Shown here piece after piece: positions 23,459-34,267 of a stretch of 64,000 nt of DNA (position 1 is its first letter; each line of letters starts with the position of its first letter). Both the position numbers and the translations under genes were made by a program. The stretch spans positions 1 through 64,000 of the forward strand of contig JXTB01000487.1 of the NCBI GenBank assembly GCA_002914805.1. The letters are read 5' to 3'. The stretch is from Parasponia andersonii (taxonomy: Eukaryota > Streptophyta > Magnoliopsida > Rosales > Cannabaceae). The notes below the pieces were generated by a model. That model saw only the letters and a program-made list of their open reading frames with translations, was not told the origin of the DNA and searched no databases.

Positions 23459-23765
23459 TCTGGGCCTACTTCCAACGAGTAGGCCTTGGCTCCATTCATT
23501 TTCAGTTCATGCGTAGCTAAGGCGCTCTCTGAGGAGGGTCTACTTCCAACGGGTAGACTCTGGCCTCGTTTACCTTTGGCTTATGCGTAGCTAAGGTGCT
23601 CCCTGAGGAGAGTCTATTTCCAACGGGTAGATACTAGCTTGGTTTACCTTTGGCTTACGCGTAGCTAAGGTGCTCCCTGGGGAAGGTCTATTCCCAACGG
23701 GTAGACCCTAGCCCTGTTTACTTTTGGCTCACGCTTAGCTTAAGTGCTCTCTAGGGAGGGTCTTA
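23459..23765. repeat. 74-bp tandem array in the gypsy element
   Basis: The anchor CAACG(G/A)GTAG occurs at 23473, 23547, 23621 and 23695, exactly 74 bp apart each time. Each unit also has GCGTAGCTAAGG (GCTTAGCTTAAG in the last) and GCTC(C/T)CTG-type ends. The first unit is the most diverged. It lies in the non-coding 3' part of the element. Confidence 0.9.
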
Positions 23766-23894
23766 TCACTCAATTCTCCCCTATCCTGTAGGTATTCCTT
23801 GAGGGTTGGCGATAAGTTTTTGCTGCGCAGCCTGTTACCCTTCGTATGTCCTCTCGGGTTTTCGACAAGCGACTGATCCCCACGGTACAATTTT

Positions 23895-24640
23895 TGATGA
23901 GGTCTGCTGTCAAACATTTTATTGTGCAGCTCAATCCCTTTCGTACGTTTTTTCGGGTCATCAGCAATCATTTTATTGCGCGATGTAGTTTCCATAGCAC
24001 GATCTTTACTGAGGTCTGCTGGCAACTATTTTATTGCGCAGCTCAATCCTCTTTATACCGTTTTCTCGGGCCATCAACAAGTATTTTATTGCGCGATGTG
24101 ATTCCCATAGTACGATCTTTATCAAGGTCTGCTGGCAAGCATTTTATTGCACAGCTCAATCCTCTTTGTACGTTTTTTCAGGCCATCAGCAAGCATCTTA
24201 TTGCGCGATGTGATTTCCATAGTACGATCTTTATCGAGGTCTGCTGGCAAGCATTTTATTGCGCGATGTGATTCCCATAGTACGATCTCTATCAAGGTCT
24301 GCTGGCAAGCATTTTATTACGCAGCTAAATCCTTTTCGTACGTTTTCTCGGGCCATCGGTAAGCACTTTATTATGCAATGTGATTTCCGTAGTACGATCT
24401 TTATCGAAGTCTACTGGTAAGTATTTTATTACGTAGCTCAATCCTCTTCGTACATTTTCTCAGGCCATTGGCAAGCACTTTATTACGCGATGTGATTTCC
24501 ATAGTACGATCTTTTTCGAAGTCTATTGGCAAGTATTTTATTGCGTAGCTCAATCCTCTTCGTACGTTTTCTTGAGCCATTGGCAAGCACTTTATTGCGT
24601 GATATGATCCCCATAGTACGATCTTTGTTTGCGCGAATAG
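23895..24640. repeat. 112-bp tandem array built from alternating 54/58-bp half-units
   Basis: The sequence CA(T/C)TTTATT(G/A) recurs 13 times between 23915 and 24588, at spacings that alternate 54 and 58 bp. One half-unit continues with GC(A)GCTCAATCC and CGTACGTTTTCT; the other with GCGATGTGATT and CATAGTACGATCTTT. At 24194-24310 two 58-bp steps follow each other, so one half-unit has been lost. The two half-units share only the short anchor, suggesting a very old duplication followed by amplification of the dimer. Confidence 0.88.
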
Positions 24641-24784
24641 TCCGTGGGATTTGGCACTAGGGCATACCATTTTTCATAGCAATCCAAAGCATAAGTCTAT
24701 GGAGCAGAAACCCTGACCTGTTTTGGAATTAAGCTGTTTAATAATACAAGCATTTACATGTGCCTCACAACATTTATACATATC

Positions 24785-25740
24785 TCACATGTGATACTTT
24801 TTCAGGTGCTGGGCATTCCACGTGTTTGGTAGGCTCTTCCCGGTCTTGAGTTCTTTCAGGACGTACGCACCATTGTCAAGCACCTTGATCACCTCGTAGG
24901 GCCTGACCCAGTTAGAGTCCAGCTTCGAGGAGTTTCCTGTCCTGACCCTCAATACCCAGTCTCCGGCATTAAATCGACAAGCGCTAACCTTCTTCGCGTA
25001 GTAAGACCTGACCTGCTGGTGATGCTAGGCTAGATAGACCAGGGCCATGTCCCTTGTTTCTTCCAGGAGGTCTGTGTTGTGGCTTAGTTGTTGCTTGTTT
25101 AGTGAGGCATCTCTTACTACTTCGGAACGAAGGGTCGGCAGGCTAATCTCGGTCGGGATCACAGCCTCCGACCTGTAGACCATGGCGAACGGTGTTCTTC
25201 TCGTTGATCTCTGCTCTGTGGTTCGATGGGTCCACACTACGGCCGGTAGCTCTTCTAACCACTTTCCTTTAGCCTCCTGCAAGTTCTTTTTTATATTGTT
25301 GAATATGGCCTTGTTTGTTGCCTCTGCTCACAGCTCTTTTAGCTTTGCGTTCTGGAACTGCGTGTTATGATCAGCGTGTATCTCTTTCGGGATTCTGTAT
25401 CGGCAGATTATATTTTTCCAAATAAAGTTAATCGTGTCTGCCTTATTGATGGTCACGTAGGCCTCAGCTTCTACCCGTTTAGTGAAATAATCAGTGGCTA
25501 GCAGGATATACCTTTTTACCTTTGGACTTCTGGGGAGCTCTCCGACGATGACCATACCCCATTTAGCGAAGAGCTAAGGAGATATGTTCGAATGGAGTTC
25601 CTCCGTAGGTTGGCACTTCATGGGGGCGAACCTCTAGCACTTGTCACATTTCTTGACAAACTGGGCCGCCTCGGTCATCATATATGGCCAGAAGTACCCG
25701 CAGTCAAGGCCTTATAGGCGAGGCTATACTCACCAGAGTG
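24785..25740 (-). pseudogene. Integrase region of the gypsy element (relic)
   Basis: Minus-strand frames show a zinc-finger remnant (KKCDKC near 25640). The catalytic core follows, with LLATDYFTKRVEAEAY and HADHNTQF at about 25350-25500. Then come WLEELPAVVWTHRTTEQRST and TPFAMVYRSEAVIP, and finally a C-terminal domain with GDWVLRVR, WVRPYEV and a terminal LKKYHM stop at 24785. The order and motifs are those of Ty3/gypsy integrases. Stops and frame changes separate the pieces (for example just before the core), so no functional enzyme is encoded. Confidence 0.88.
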
Positions 25741-25966
25741 GTTACCACATGCTCCCTCGTGAATTTTCTCCATCAGCTTTTGCGCCTCGATGGGACCTAC
25801 GCACCTCAGCATTGGTCCCATCGTTGATTTCCTATATAGTTAGCCCGCCACCATCGAATACCAGGCAGTCTTCAGTTTGATCGACCTCACTTTTTGGGGG
25901 TCTGCAGGCAGGTTTCCCGACACCAGATATTGGGTGATGGGTCTTATCCAACCCTCGTCTTTAGAG

Positions 25967-26569
25967 TCAGTTGCAAACACGTGGCGCGCGGGGGTCTCCA
26001 ATGGGTCTTTTGTCACCCTCTAGTAGAATCTCCGTATGTTCGGTCGTCCCCCCAATCGACGCACTTTTAGCTAATTCATCGGCCTTTTGGTTCATCTCCC
26101 TGGGTATTTGTCCGATATCGAAACTGCTGAAGTAGGCTTTCGCCCCTATTACCCTGGAGAAGTACTTGTGTAATCTTGGATCTTTTATTTCAAAGTCTCC
26201 CCTGACCTTACCCATGATTAGCTGTGAGTCAGTCTTTACTGCGATTTTCTCTACTCTGAAGTACAGAGCCTGCTCAAGGCCTTACAGCAGCGTCTCGTAC
26301 TCCGTCTCATTATTCGTTGCTTGGAAACTGAGCCTCAAAGCTTTCTCTACCCTGAGTCCTGCTGGGATCTGCAGGACTATTCTGATACCTAACCCCGAGG
26401 CATTCGTGGATCCGTCGATGTCGAGTGTCCAGATTGAAGGGATGTGAGGCAGAGACGTCTGAAGTAGGTCTTGCAGCTCACCGAAGGATTGGATTTCTAC
26501 TAGGAAGTCCGCCATGACTTGCCCTTTCTTCGCTACTCGGGGCCGATATTCAATGTCGTATATCCCCAT
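25967..26569 (-). pseudogene. Additional RNase H domain of the gypsy element (relic)
   Basis: Contains WTLDIDGSTNASGLGI and ATNNETEYETLL, the signature of the second RNase H found between RT-RNase H and integrase in Tat/Ogre elements. Then comes FSSFDIGQIPREMNQKADEL with the typical REMNQKADELAK helix. The frame changes once in between. This domain is the best evidence for the Tat/Ogre placement. Confidence 0.85.
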
Positions 26570-27704
26570 CTCGATGGCCCACTTGGTTAGTCATCCCGAT
26601 AGGTCCGGCTTGGCCAAGATTTGTCGGATGGGAAAATTCGTATACACCGTAACTGAGTGTGCCTCGAAGTATTGCCTGAGTCTTTTCTTAGCACTGACCA
26701 AAGTCAGGACCAGTTACCATACTATATCGCGTCTCGGTGTCCAGGAGCATGCAGCTCGCGTAAAACACCGACTTCTGCTTACTGTCTTTCTCGATGAATA
26801 GTACGGTATTGATCGCTACTTTGGACACTACCAAATAAGTGTATAGGCGCTGCCCCTCTGCTGGGTAAGCCAGGATAGGCGGATGACTTAAGTACAGCTT
26901 GAGCTCTGTTAGCGTCTTGTCCTGCTCCTCCTCCCAGATGATATTGGAGCTTTTTTTTATGTACTAGAAGAAAGGCTTACATCAATCAGACATCTTGGAG
27001 ACAAACTGGCTGAGAGTGGCTATCTTTCAGTTAGGTGCTGGACCTCCCGAATGGTTAAGGGTCTTTGCACATCTGCGATTAAGGACAACTGGGTCGGGTT
27101 GGACTCAATGCCCCTTCTGCTCACGATGTGCCCTAGGAATTGGCCGGAGGATACCCTGAACGCGCATTTCTTAGGGTTCAGACGCATCTGGTATTGCCTC
27201 AGGATTTGGAAACATTCGTCCAGATATCCCAGATGGTCCAAAGCTTCTTTGCTCTTTACGACCATGTCGTCGATGTAGACTTCCATCGTCTTCCCTAGCA
27301 GCCCGGCGAACATTTTGTTCATGAGCCTCTGGTAGGTCGCCTCTACGCCCTTCAAGCCAAAAGGCATGCGTCTATAACAATACAGACCTCGCTCTGTAAT
27401 GAATGCCGTGTAGATCTGGTTCGTATAGAGGGATCTGGTTGTATCCAGAGTAGACATCTAGGAAGCTCATCCTATCAAAACCAGCCATCGCATCGACCAT
27501 TTGGTCGATCCTCGGCAGGGGGAAGCTGTCCTTCGGGCAGGCCTTGTTCAGGTTGGTGAAGTCTATGTAAGTGCGGTCATCGCCATTTTTCTTCTTCACC
27601 ACCACCGGGTTGGAGACCCAGCACAGGTATATGCATTCCATGATCAGGCTATTCTCCAGTAGCATCTCTACCTCTTTATTGATGGCCCTGTTTTTCTCTG
27701 GCAC
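26570..27704 (-). pseudogene. Reverse transcriptase and first RNase H of the gypsy element (relic)
   Basis: The reverse transcriptase frame opens with a thumb/finger region containing WVSNPVVVKKKNGDDRTYID and CPKDSFPLPRIDQMVDA. After a frame change near 27400-27450 come YCYRRMPFGLKG and the catalytic YIDD at 27277-27266. FLGHIVSRRGIESNP follows. Near 26700-26830 the first RNase H shows SVFYASCMLLDTETRYSMV. At least one frameshift and several stops make it non-functional, though YIDD itself is intact. Confidence 0.9.
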
Positions 27705-28192
27705 GAACCTTTACGGCCTCTATCTGACCGGAGGGAAACTGGAGTCTACATTCAATCGGTGGCAGGCATGTGCGGGGTCTATCCCAGGCATGTCATCGTG
27801 GGACCAAACAAAGACGTCTTCATTCTAACTAAAGAACCCCAACAGTTCGCTCTTGTTCTCCTCGGGCAGCAGGGCCCCGATTAAGACTACCTTCACCGGT
27901 TCTGCCTCTTTCAAAAGGATCGTCACCAACTCCTTAATCGTGGATTCTGGCCCGTTGGACTGCTCCTTGATCTGCTTCATATATGCTGGCAGGCGGTCCT
28001 TTGATTGCTATCTGTCCCCTGTCGAGGCGTTCGTGCTCGCATTGGGTCCAATCATGGCGGTTGAAAAATATTTCCTCGTGGAGGCCTGGTCTCCTTTAAT
28101 GTCTATCGTGTAAGTTCCATCCTTTGATAGATATCTTAAGACCTGGTGAAGGGTGAAGGCGACCCCATGTATGGCGTGGATCCACCCTCTCC

Positions 28193-28495
28193 TCATGATG
28201 ACGTTGAAGGAGACTGGTAGTAGATGACGACAAAGTCCACGTCCAGGCACCTTTCCGCAGCACAAACCTTTAGAGTCACGACACCCAAGGGGCTGACCCT
28301 AGTACTGTTGAAGGAGAACAGTGGCTGACAGGTCGGCCTGAGCGTATTTCGATTCAAGCCCATGCTCTCGAATGTGCTAAGGAACAGGATGTCGAAGCTA
28401 CTTCTGCCGTCGATTAGGACCCTTCCGACCAACGCGGAGTCGATCTGCAGCTTAATCACCAAGGGGTCGTTATGAGACAGGCGCACCATGGTCAA
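28193..28495 (-). pseudogene. Aspartic protease region of the gypsy element (relic)
   Basis: Includes SALVGRVLIDGRSSFDILF, the retropepsin active-site region, where the usual D(S/G)GSS appears as DGRSS. SPLGVVTLKVCAA follows downstream. It lies between gag and reverse transcriptase in the expected order. Confidence 0.75.
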
Positions 28496-30213
28496 TTCTT
28501 GCTAGTTGAAGGCGATGGGGGCAGCTAAGGCGTAGCTTTCTCCCGTCGTCATGTGGTTCAAGGAATGGCTCATTCCCTTCAAGCACTTCACCCTTTCTTC
28601 GGTATATTTTTTGGTATTTTTCCTTCTTCTCCTGACCCTGGGTCGGCTTTGGTCTACCTATGATCGTTGGCACTATCCTCAGAGCCTGTTTTCCTGACCC
28701 GGAGGCTTGGGTCTGTTTTCCCTTTTTGGGTCTGGCGGCGTCCTCCTTCGACTGGCTTCCGGCCATCTTCACGTACTGTTTCAACTTTCTGGCATGGATC
28801 GCCATCATAACCTGCGCGTAAAGACTATGGCAGTTGATAGTATAATGCCCGTAATCTTTGTGAAATTCTAGTACCTACTCCTGTTCTTCATATGCTTAGG
28901 AACACCGAACTTGAGCGGGTCCTTGAAAATGCTACTATCCCTGTTCTGGAGGTAGATCACGTCAATTGGCGTGTTGAGCTCGTATTTTGGCACAGGATCC
29001 TTAAACGTCTTCCTCCTCTTGCTGCTTTCTTGACTGCCTTGGTCTGGGGCTTCCTACTTCAGAGATGGCCCCTGGATCGGTGCAGGTCTCTTCATTCCTT
29101 GTGGGGCCGGAGTTTGCGCCGGTACTGTTGTTATCGCGACGGAGGCCTTAGGTATTTTCTGGTGGCTTTCCAGCACCCTAAATACCCCTTCTGACTTTGT
29201 CTGGACGTCTACCATGTCATATAGAAAATTCAAAAGTAGATGGTCCGATAGCATTGATCCTGGCTGCAAGCCCCTAACAAACAAGCTCGCGGCTTGGGCC
29301 GAGTCAGCATTGTATACCAAGGATATTACCACCAGGAAACGCGATAAGTATTCTGTTGGAGACTCGCTCGTAGATTGCTCTAACCGGTCGAGGTCTGGCA
29401 TGGTTTTCTGCTGCCTCCGGGCACCGACGTATTGCTTTAAGAACAGTTTGCAAAAATCTTCAAACTCATTTATAGACTTCTTTGGGAGTTTTCTAAACCA
29501 CAACAGGGCCGGCCCCGCTAGGGTGATGGAGAACACTTTGCAGGTCACAGCCTCGTCCCTGGTCTCCAAGGCTATCTTCTGCTAAAAGTGATATATATGA
29601 TTGATGGGGTCAGTCTTTCCCTCGAACGGTCTGAAGGTCGGGATTGTGAAGTCCTTCGGCTTGGGCTTCAACTGAATCCAATCAGCGAAGGCCGTCTGGT
29701 TGATCCTCTGCATGGTCTACTCTGCCAGATCATCGGGGGTCTGGCTGTGATAGGCTCTGAGCCTTTTATTCAGTTCCGCCATCATCTCTTGCTTCCAGTT
29801 GGGAAGTACACCTTCTGGGCTTTCCTGGTGTCTTCTGTCCGCCGCTGCTCCGGCCTGGAAAGGCTTTGTCTGGCTTTGCTGCTCCCCCTGCATCCGCGAT
29901 CTAGATGGGGCGGGGACTTCCCTCGGTGGTTGGCTCCCATACTCTTGTTGGACCTCTTCGTCAAAGTCCTCCCTTCACCTGCTCCTGGCTTCGTTTGCCA
30001 GCAGCCCTTCGAGGCGGCGTTATCTCTACGCACTTCTGCGACTTCATCTTTTAAACCTAGGACGGCCTCGTAGGCCATCTCTGCTTTCTGGTTTGCTTCT
30101 ACCAGGGCGACAAACATTTGATCTAGCTTTTGCTCTAGACCTGGTCGTGCTTTTCGAGAGCTCCCTTCGATGTCATGACATGTGCTTCTGGTTGTTATTC
30201 TTGAGGGTGCCAT
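28496..30213 (-). pseudogene. Gag region of the gypsy element (relic)
   Basis: Starts at an ATG at 30213 (MAPSRITTRSTCHDIEGSSR), about 75 nt from the primer-binding site. A helical stretch with EQKLDQMFVALVEANQKAEM follows. The retrotransposon gag core at about 29569-29150 contains ALLWFRKLPKKSINEFEDF and YLSRFLVVISLVYNAD. The last part, KLKQYVKMAGSQSKEDAARP, is basic. Stops interrupt the frame. Confidence 0.85.
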
Positions 30214-30287
30214 TCGACGTTGTATGACCTTTTGTTCGCAGAGTGCATGATTATGAGACTCCTATTCTTTTTCTCGCGCTTAACAGT

Positions 30288-30308
30288 TTCTCACAGACGG
30301 TGCCAAAC
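30288..30308 (-). promoter_or_regulatory. Primer-binding site of the gypsy element
   Basis: On the minus strand, just after the 5' LTR, the sequence reads TTTGGCACCGTCTGTGAGAA. It has the TGGCRCCG start common to many plant Ty3/gypsy primer-binding sites. The exact tRNA was not determined. Confidence 0.65.
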
Positions 30309-30311
30309 TGT

Positions 30312-31098
30312 TGGTGTGTTTCTTACCAACTGTCCACGTGTCTCTGAACTGCTGACGTTGTATCTATCAACTATTCATGTATCCTTGCTATCCCAGAGTG
30401 ACTTTGGCTTCAGGTCAGGTCGGAGAGGCGGGGGTGGCCACCTGTAAAGACTCTCTGATGCTTAAGTCAGTTGTTTATCCCTAAGGCTGAGTAGCAAAGA
30501 CTAAGTTTTTCTCTGTATGTGTTTTTCTATATATCTCTATCCTTAGAGGGGGAAACATGGCTTATATATATAATCTCGGAACTAGGAGCTTTCTGGCTCT
30601 CAATCCTAGGATTGAGTACCTTTTTTTTATCATGACTTACTCCAAAAATCACGGGCTGTGGTTACCGTGATTTCTCTTGTATCGTCGTGACCTGCTTTCC
30701 GCCGTCTCCTACGACTCGAGCCTGTCGAGAGTGAGACTTTGACAAACCGCCGTTCTGTCAGGACGATTTGCCCAATGCGCGCACCTACCCAAGATCGCAT
30801 TAAATACTCTGTCTGGGTCTGAAGCAGTGAGCTGTCTCCCATGGTCTTCTGGCGGAAGACCCTCGAGGCTTCTGACCCTCAGCTGTCGAGGTAAGAATTG
30901 GACAGGGCCGAACCTATCTAGGGTCTGGGATGGATTCGGCCCTAGCCTCGGACAGCCCATGGACCTATGCGGTATCACGTGCGACTCGTGTAGCTTTTAA
31001 ACAGTTACTCTGGACACGTATCGTGCAGTATGCCCCCCTATGACCTGTTTTGCCACTTAATCGTCTATGTGGTATATGATCTAGGAACAGGCCCCACA
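30312..31098 (-). repeat. Right LTR (5' LTR of the gypsy element)
   Basis: Begins TGGTGTGTTTC and ends CCCCACA on the plus strand. On the minus strand it has a TATATATAAG box at about 30560-30572, a candidate promoter for the genomic RNA. It is alignable with the left LTR throughout. Confidence 0.92.
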
Positions 31099-31150
31099 AA
31101 TAAATACTTAAAAAATATTTTGCACCTAATATTTTAGATATAAGGATCAT

Positions 31151-31424
31151 TTAGTTGCTTTAACGTATTATAATTCATGTTCCAAGTTTAAGTAAACACA
31201 AGAGTAATTATGAGATATCAGTTATAATCCATTTCTTCTCTTCTACCCGCTTTTAAGGTAATTTCATTGTTAATTTATATTAAATATTTAGTTACTTTAA
31301 CGTATTATTATTCATGTTCCAAGTTTAAGTAAACACAAGAGTAATTATGAGATATCAGTTATAATCCATTTTTTCTCTTCTACCCGCTTTTAACGTAATT
31401 TCATTGTTAATTTATATTAAATAA
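31151..31424. repeat. 137-bp tandem duplication beside the gypsy element
   Basis: A segment starting TTAGTTGCTTTAACGTATTA (second copy TTAGTTACTTTAACGTATTA) repeats at 31151 and 31288. Only a few substitutions separate the copies. It lies about 50 bp outside the right LTR. Confidence 0.85.
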
Positions 31425-33399
31425 GGTGACTGCTATAAATTTCTCTCTCGCTTTCTTTATATATAACATACTTATTTATTAAATTATATATATATATATA
31501 GATATATATATATATATATGCAACTGATCAAATGAGCATTAAAAAAAAAAAGTGCAAACTTCTTAAGATCATTCATGTCCAAATTTGGGGTGTCGTGGGA
31601 GCACATGTTTAGATTTTGTAAGGAAATGAAATTGGTCGGTTGGACGGTGGCTGTTTGTTTAAGGCCGTGATTTGTAATCAACTGTATGTCAAATCCCAAA
31701 TTTCCTTTCTAAAAGGATGCCCAATTAAAGTTAAAATTGAAGAGGTCAAATTTTTTAACAATTTATTATTGTCAAGTAGATTAGCCTCATTCATATCTCA
31801 AAATTTGAATGTCACAAAAGAATGTGCCAAAATCACATAGAAAAGTCATGTGCCGATTTATTTTATAATGCTGCGGTTAAGAATAACAAAAATAAGAATA
31901 AGGTGATTGTTTTGCTTCATGATTTTCAAAATCAAACAAACTTCTCTATTTGGTTATATAAATATGTTTAGAATGACAATATTTTAAGCCATTTTAAATC
32001 AAATGGACAAACACCCAAAAGAACGTGGTTTAGCTAAGTTTATTTTAAGAGTGATGATGAATTATCTAATTAGAGTAATTTTCTCCTTTAGTTGAAGTAA
32101 AAATTTTGTTTTTTTTTTTTGAAAGGACAAATTTTGCTTATTTATGGTAGCATAATCTTCCAAAAATCCCCCAACTCGCTTGCGGAATAGTTTGTGGTCT
32201 ATGCATTACAGGACCACATATGCTTGTCCATGCATTTTGGATATAGTTATTTTTAATGGGCTTACCACATGATGATTGAAAATTTAACGTGTGAGGTGTT
32301 TTGTTTTGTTTTGTTTTTTTTTTTTAAATTTAATCTTCATTTTTTCCTTTTGTTATGGTTCAGAAAATGACACTTTAAACAAGAAGTGATATTTACAACC
32401 TTCCTTCATAGTTGGCCAAAGTCTAGATGTTTAGAATCATGAGCAAATATAATAATGTTAGTCTAATTTATAATGTGAATGCAGGTCCACTTTTTTATTT
32501 GATGCAGATTGACAAATTAAACATATAAAAATAATAAACCCATGCCCCACTTATTGATTCAACCGCGCTTCTTGACCAAGTTTACAATATCATGCAAGAA
32601 ATATGATAGAGAAAATTAAGAATAGAAAAAAAAAAGTAGAGCAACAAATTCTATACAAAAAAAAAAAGGAAAAAAACTTCAAGTTTAAGTTTTCTACCTA
32701 TACCAATATATGGTAGATTAGTATTTCTAAATACATTTCTGGGAAGTAGGATTCGAACTCAAATATCCGTATTAGGAAAAAAAGTGCAGTTACATTTCTT
32801 AAATGAGCAATTTTTTTTCTTTTTGTAGTTAGTTATAATAAATGTAAGTTTGTTTACTCGTGGGTTCTTTTTTTTTTTCCCCCCCTCTTTTTATAAATAT
32901 AAATTCTTTACTCTATCATTTAGCTATAAAGATTTTAGTATAAAATGAATGTCATATTTGATGAGAAAACCATATCATACATGTGAAAAAACAAAAGAAA
33001 AAACAATTACAATAAATAAATGGCTTATAAAATAAATGTAAATTTATAAAGCAAAAGGTAAATACACAAAAATCCACAAGGGAACAAAATCAGTTGCGGA
33101 AGAGAACAAAAAAGGTGTACACTTCACGAATGAGTTGTACTATAACAAGAGCGAGTTCCCAACGTCGTTACCATACACGCAGGTGCGTAGCATAACCGCT
33201 GTGAAATATTTTGTGTACAGTAAGGCTCTAGGCTGTCCTCGTCTAGTCTCTCTCTTATTATGGTTTAGCGGGTCCGAACCGGACCCCCAAATAAACCGTT
33301 TTCCCTGTCCTCGTTTTCTCACTTTGCTCTATCACCAAGGAAAATGGATCCCCCACAGGACCATAACCCATACTCCCTCTCTCTCTAAAATCTAAACCA
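31425..33399. other. Intergenic DNA and presumed fimbrin promoter
   Basis: AT-rich sequence without a supported gene. A (TA)n tract is at 31484-31519. Near 33270-33286 GGGTCCG and CGGACCC form a perfect 7-bp inverted repeat around AAC. This is about 1 kb upstream of the fimbrin start codon, just before a CT-rich region likely to hold the transcription start. A faint tRNA-like box B (GAGTTCGAATCC on the minus strand) lies at 32752-32763. Confidence 0.5.
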
Positions 33400-34267
33400 A
33401 GCTATCTGTTTTCTCTCCTCATTTGGGTCTTCATAGCATAAAGAATGAATCTTTGAGGTGGGACTAATCCATCTTCTGTTCATGAGTTTTGGTTTTTCTC
33501 TACAGGTTTGGACTTGTGGGTTTTCTTTCCTTTTACGTTTTCTTTAATGGGTATGATTTGTTTTTCACGTTGGCTCATGATTGAGATCCTGTGAATATAG
33601 TCTTGCGTGTTGTGTTTTTGGGTTTATTTGATGTTTTTTATTGGTTTGGTCATCTGGGCAACCTTGAATTCTGTGTTTTTGATTGTGTAACTCTTTGTTG
33701 CTTATGACCAATGCTATGGAATCTGCATGTGTAAGCTTTCATTGAGATTTGTATATGTTTGTACATGTTTTGTGGTTCTTATATGTTTGGTGCCTATTGC
33801 AGTGCTGCATTTTGATATCTCCCAAAAATCTGATTTTGAAGATAGAAGAAGCTCATCAATTGGACTTGAATCTTTGATTTGTGTAGGTAAGCACTGTTTG
33901 GAACCTATTGATTTTATGTTATCGACATTGGTTTCAATTTGTTTTTTGTTATCATCACGGAGTATCATTGACCAAAGACGTCGTTTTGGTCCCAAATTTC
34001 TTTTACTCTCTTAGAATTTTCCTTTAATTATTGGTGCATTCTTCTTTATGATATCTATCAGGGAGGAGTAGGACAGGTTGGTGAGGGAAGGAGCTCAACT
34101 ACTCCTGTCCTTTATTGGTGAGTGTTTTTATTGTAATTTGTGAACCTATTGGATCTGAATATATATATTTTTATTCTGGTACTTGGTGTTCCGTACCATA
34201 CTGTTGCTTTAAATGTTCTTGGTTTTTCTTGTTCTTGGTTTTTCTTTCTTCTTAGCAAGTTGTGAAG
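33400..34267 (+). promoter_or_regulatory. Fimbrin leader region with probable 5' UTR introns
   Basis: CT-rich sequence around 33380-33420 probably includes the transcription start. At 34061-34117 a candidate non-coding exon is bounded by TATCAG| and |GTGAGT; the next acceptor, TTCTTAG, is at about 34256, just before the start codon. The same candidate exon contains two overlapping inverted repeats. Small upstream ATGs exist in the region, but whether they are in the mature leader is unknown. Confidence 0.45.

Larger units (their letters stand above)
20121..31098 (-). mobile_element. Ty3/gypsy LTR retrotransposon, Tat-like, full length but decayed
   Basis: An element of about 11 kb read on the minus strand. 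LTRs of about 780 bp flank it (20121-20900 and 30312-31098), each with TG/CA ends. Next to the upstream (right) LTR is a primer-binding site, and next to the downstream (left) LTR a polypurine tract. The order gag, protease, reverse transcriptase-RNase H, second RNase H, integrase follows the minus strand. The second RNase H, long non-coding 3' part and antisense frame point to the Tat/Ogre group. Flanks AATAT (left) and AATAA (right) may be a mutated 5-bp target duplication. Frames contain stops and shifts, so the copy is inactive. GC content is higher than in the surroundings. Confidence 0.9.

Noticed and set aside
23846..24362. Plus-strand frames of 141 and 71 codons over the 112-bp array
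   Set aside because: The length results from repetition of a stop-free unit; the amino acid pattern only mirrors the DNA repeat.
29588..30227. Long plus-strand frames opposite the gypsy gag
   Set aside because: Shadows of the GC-rich gag sequence with no domain; unlike the antisense frame at 21256 they have no TATA box and overlap coding DNA.
33727..34014. 95-codon frame as an upstream coding exon of fimbrin
   Set aside because: Low-complexity hydrophobic product; fimbrins of related plants begin at the M-S-S-Y type start used here, and the segment looks like leader intron.
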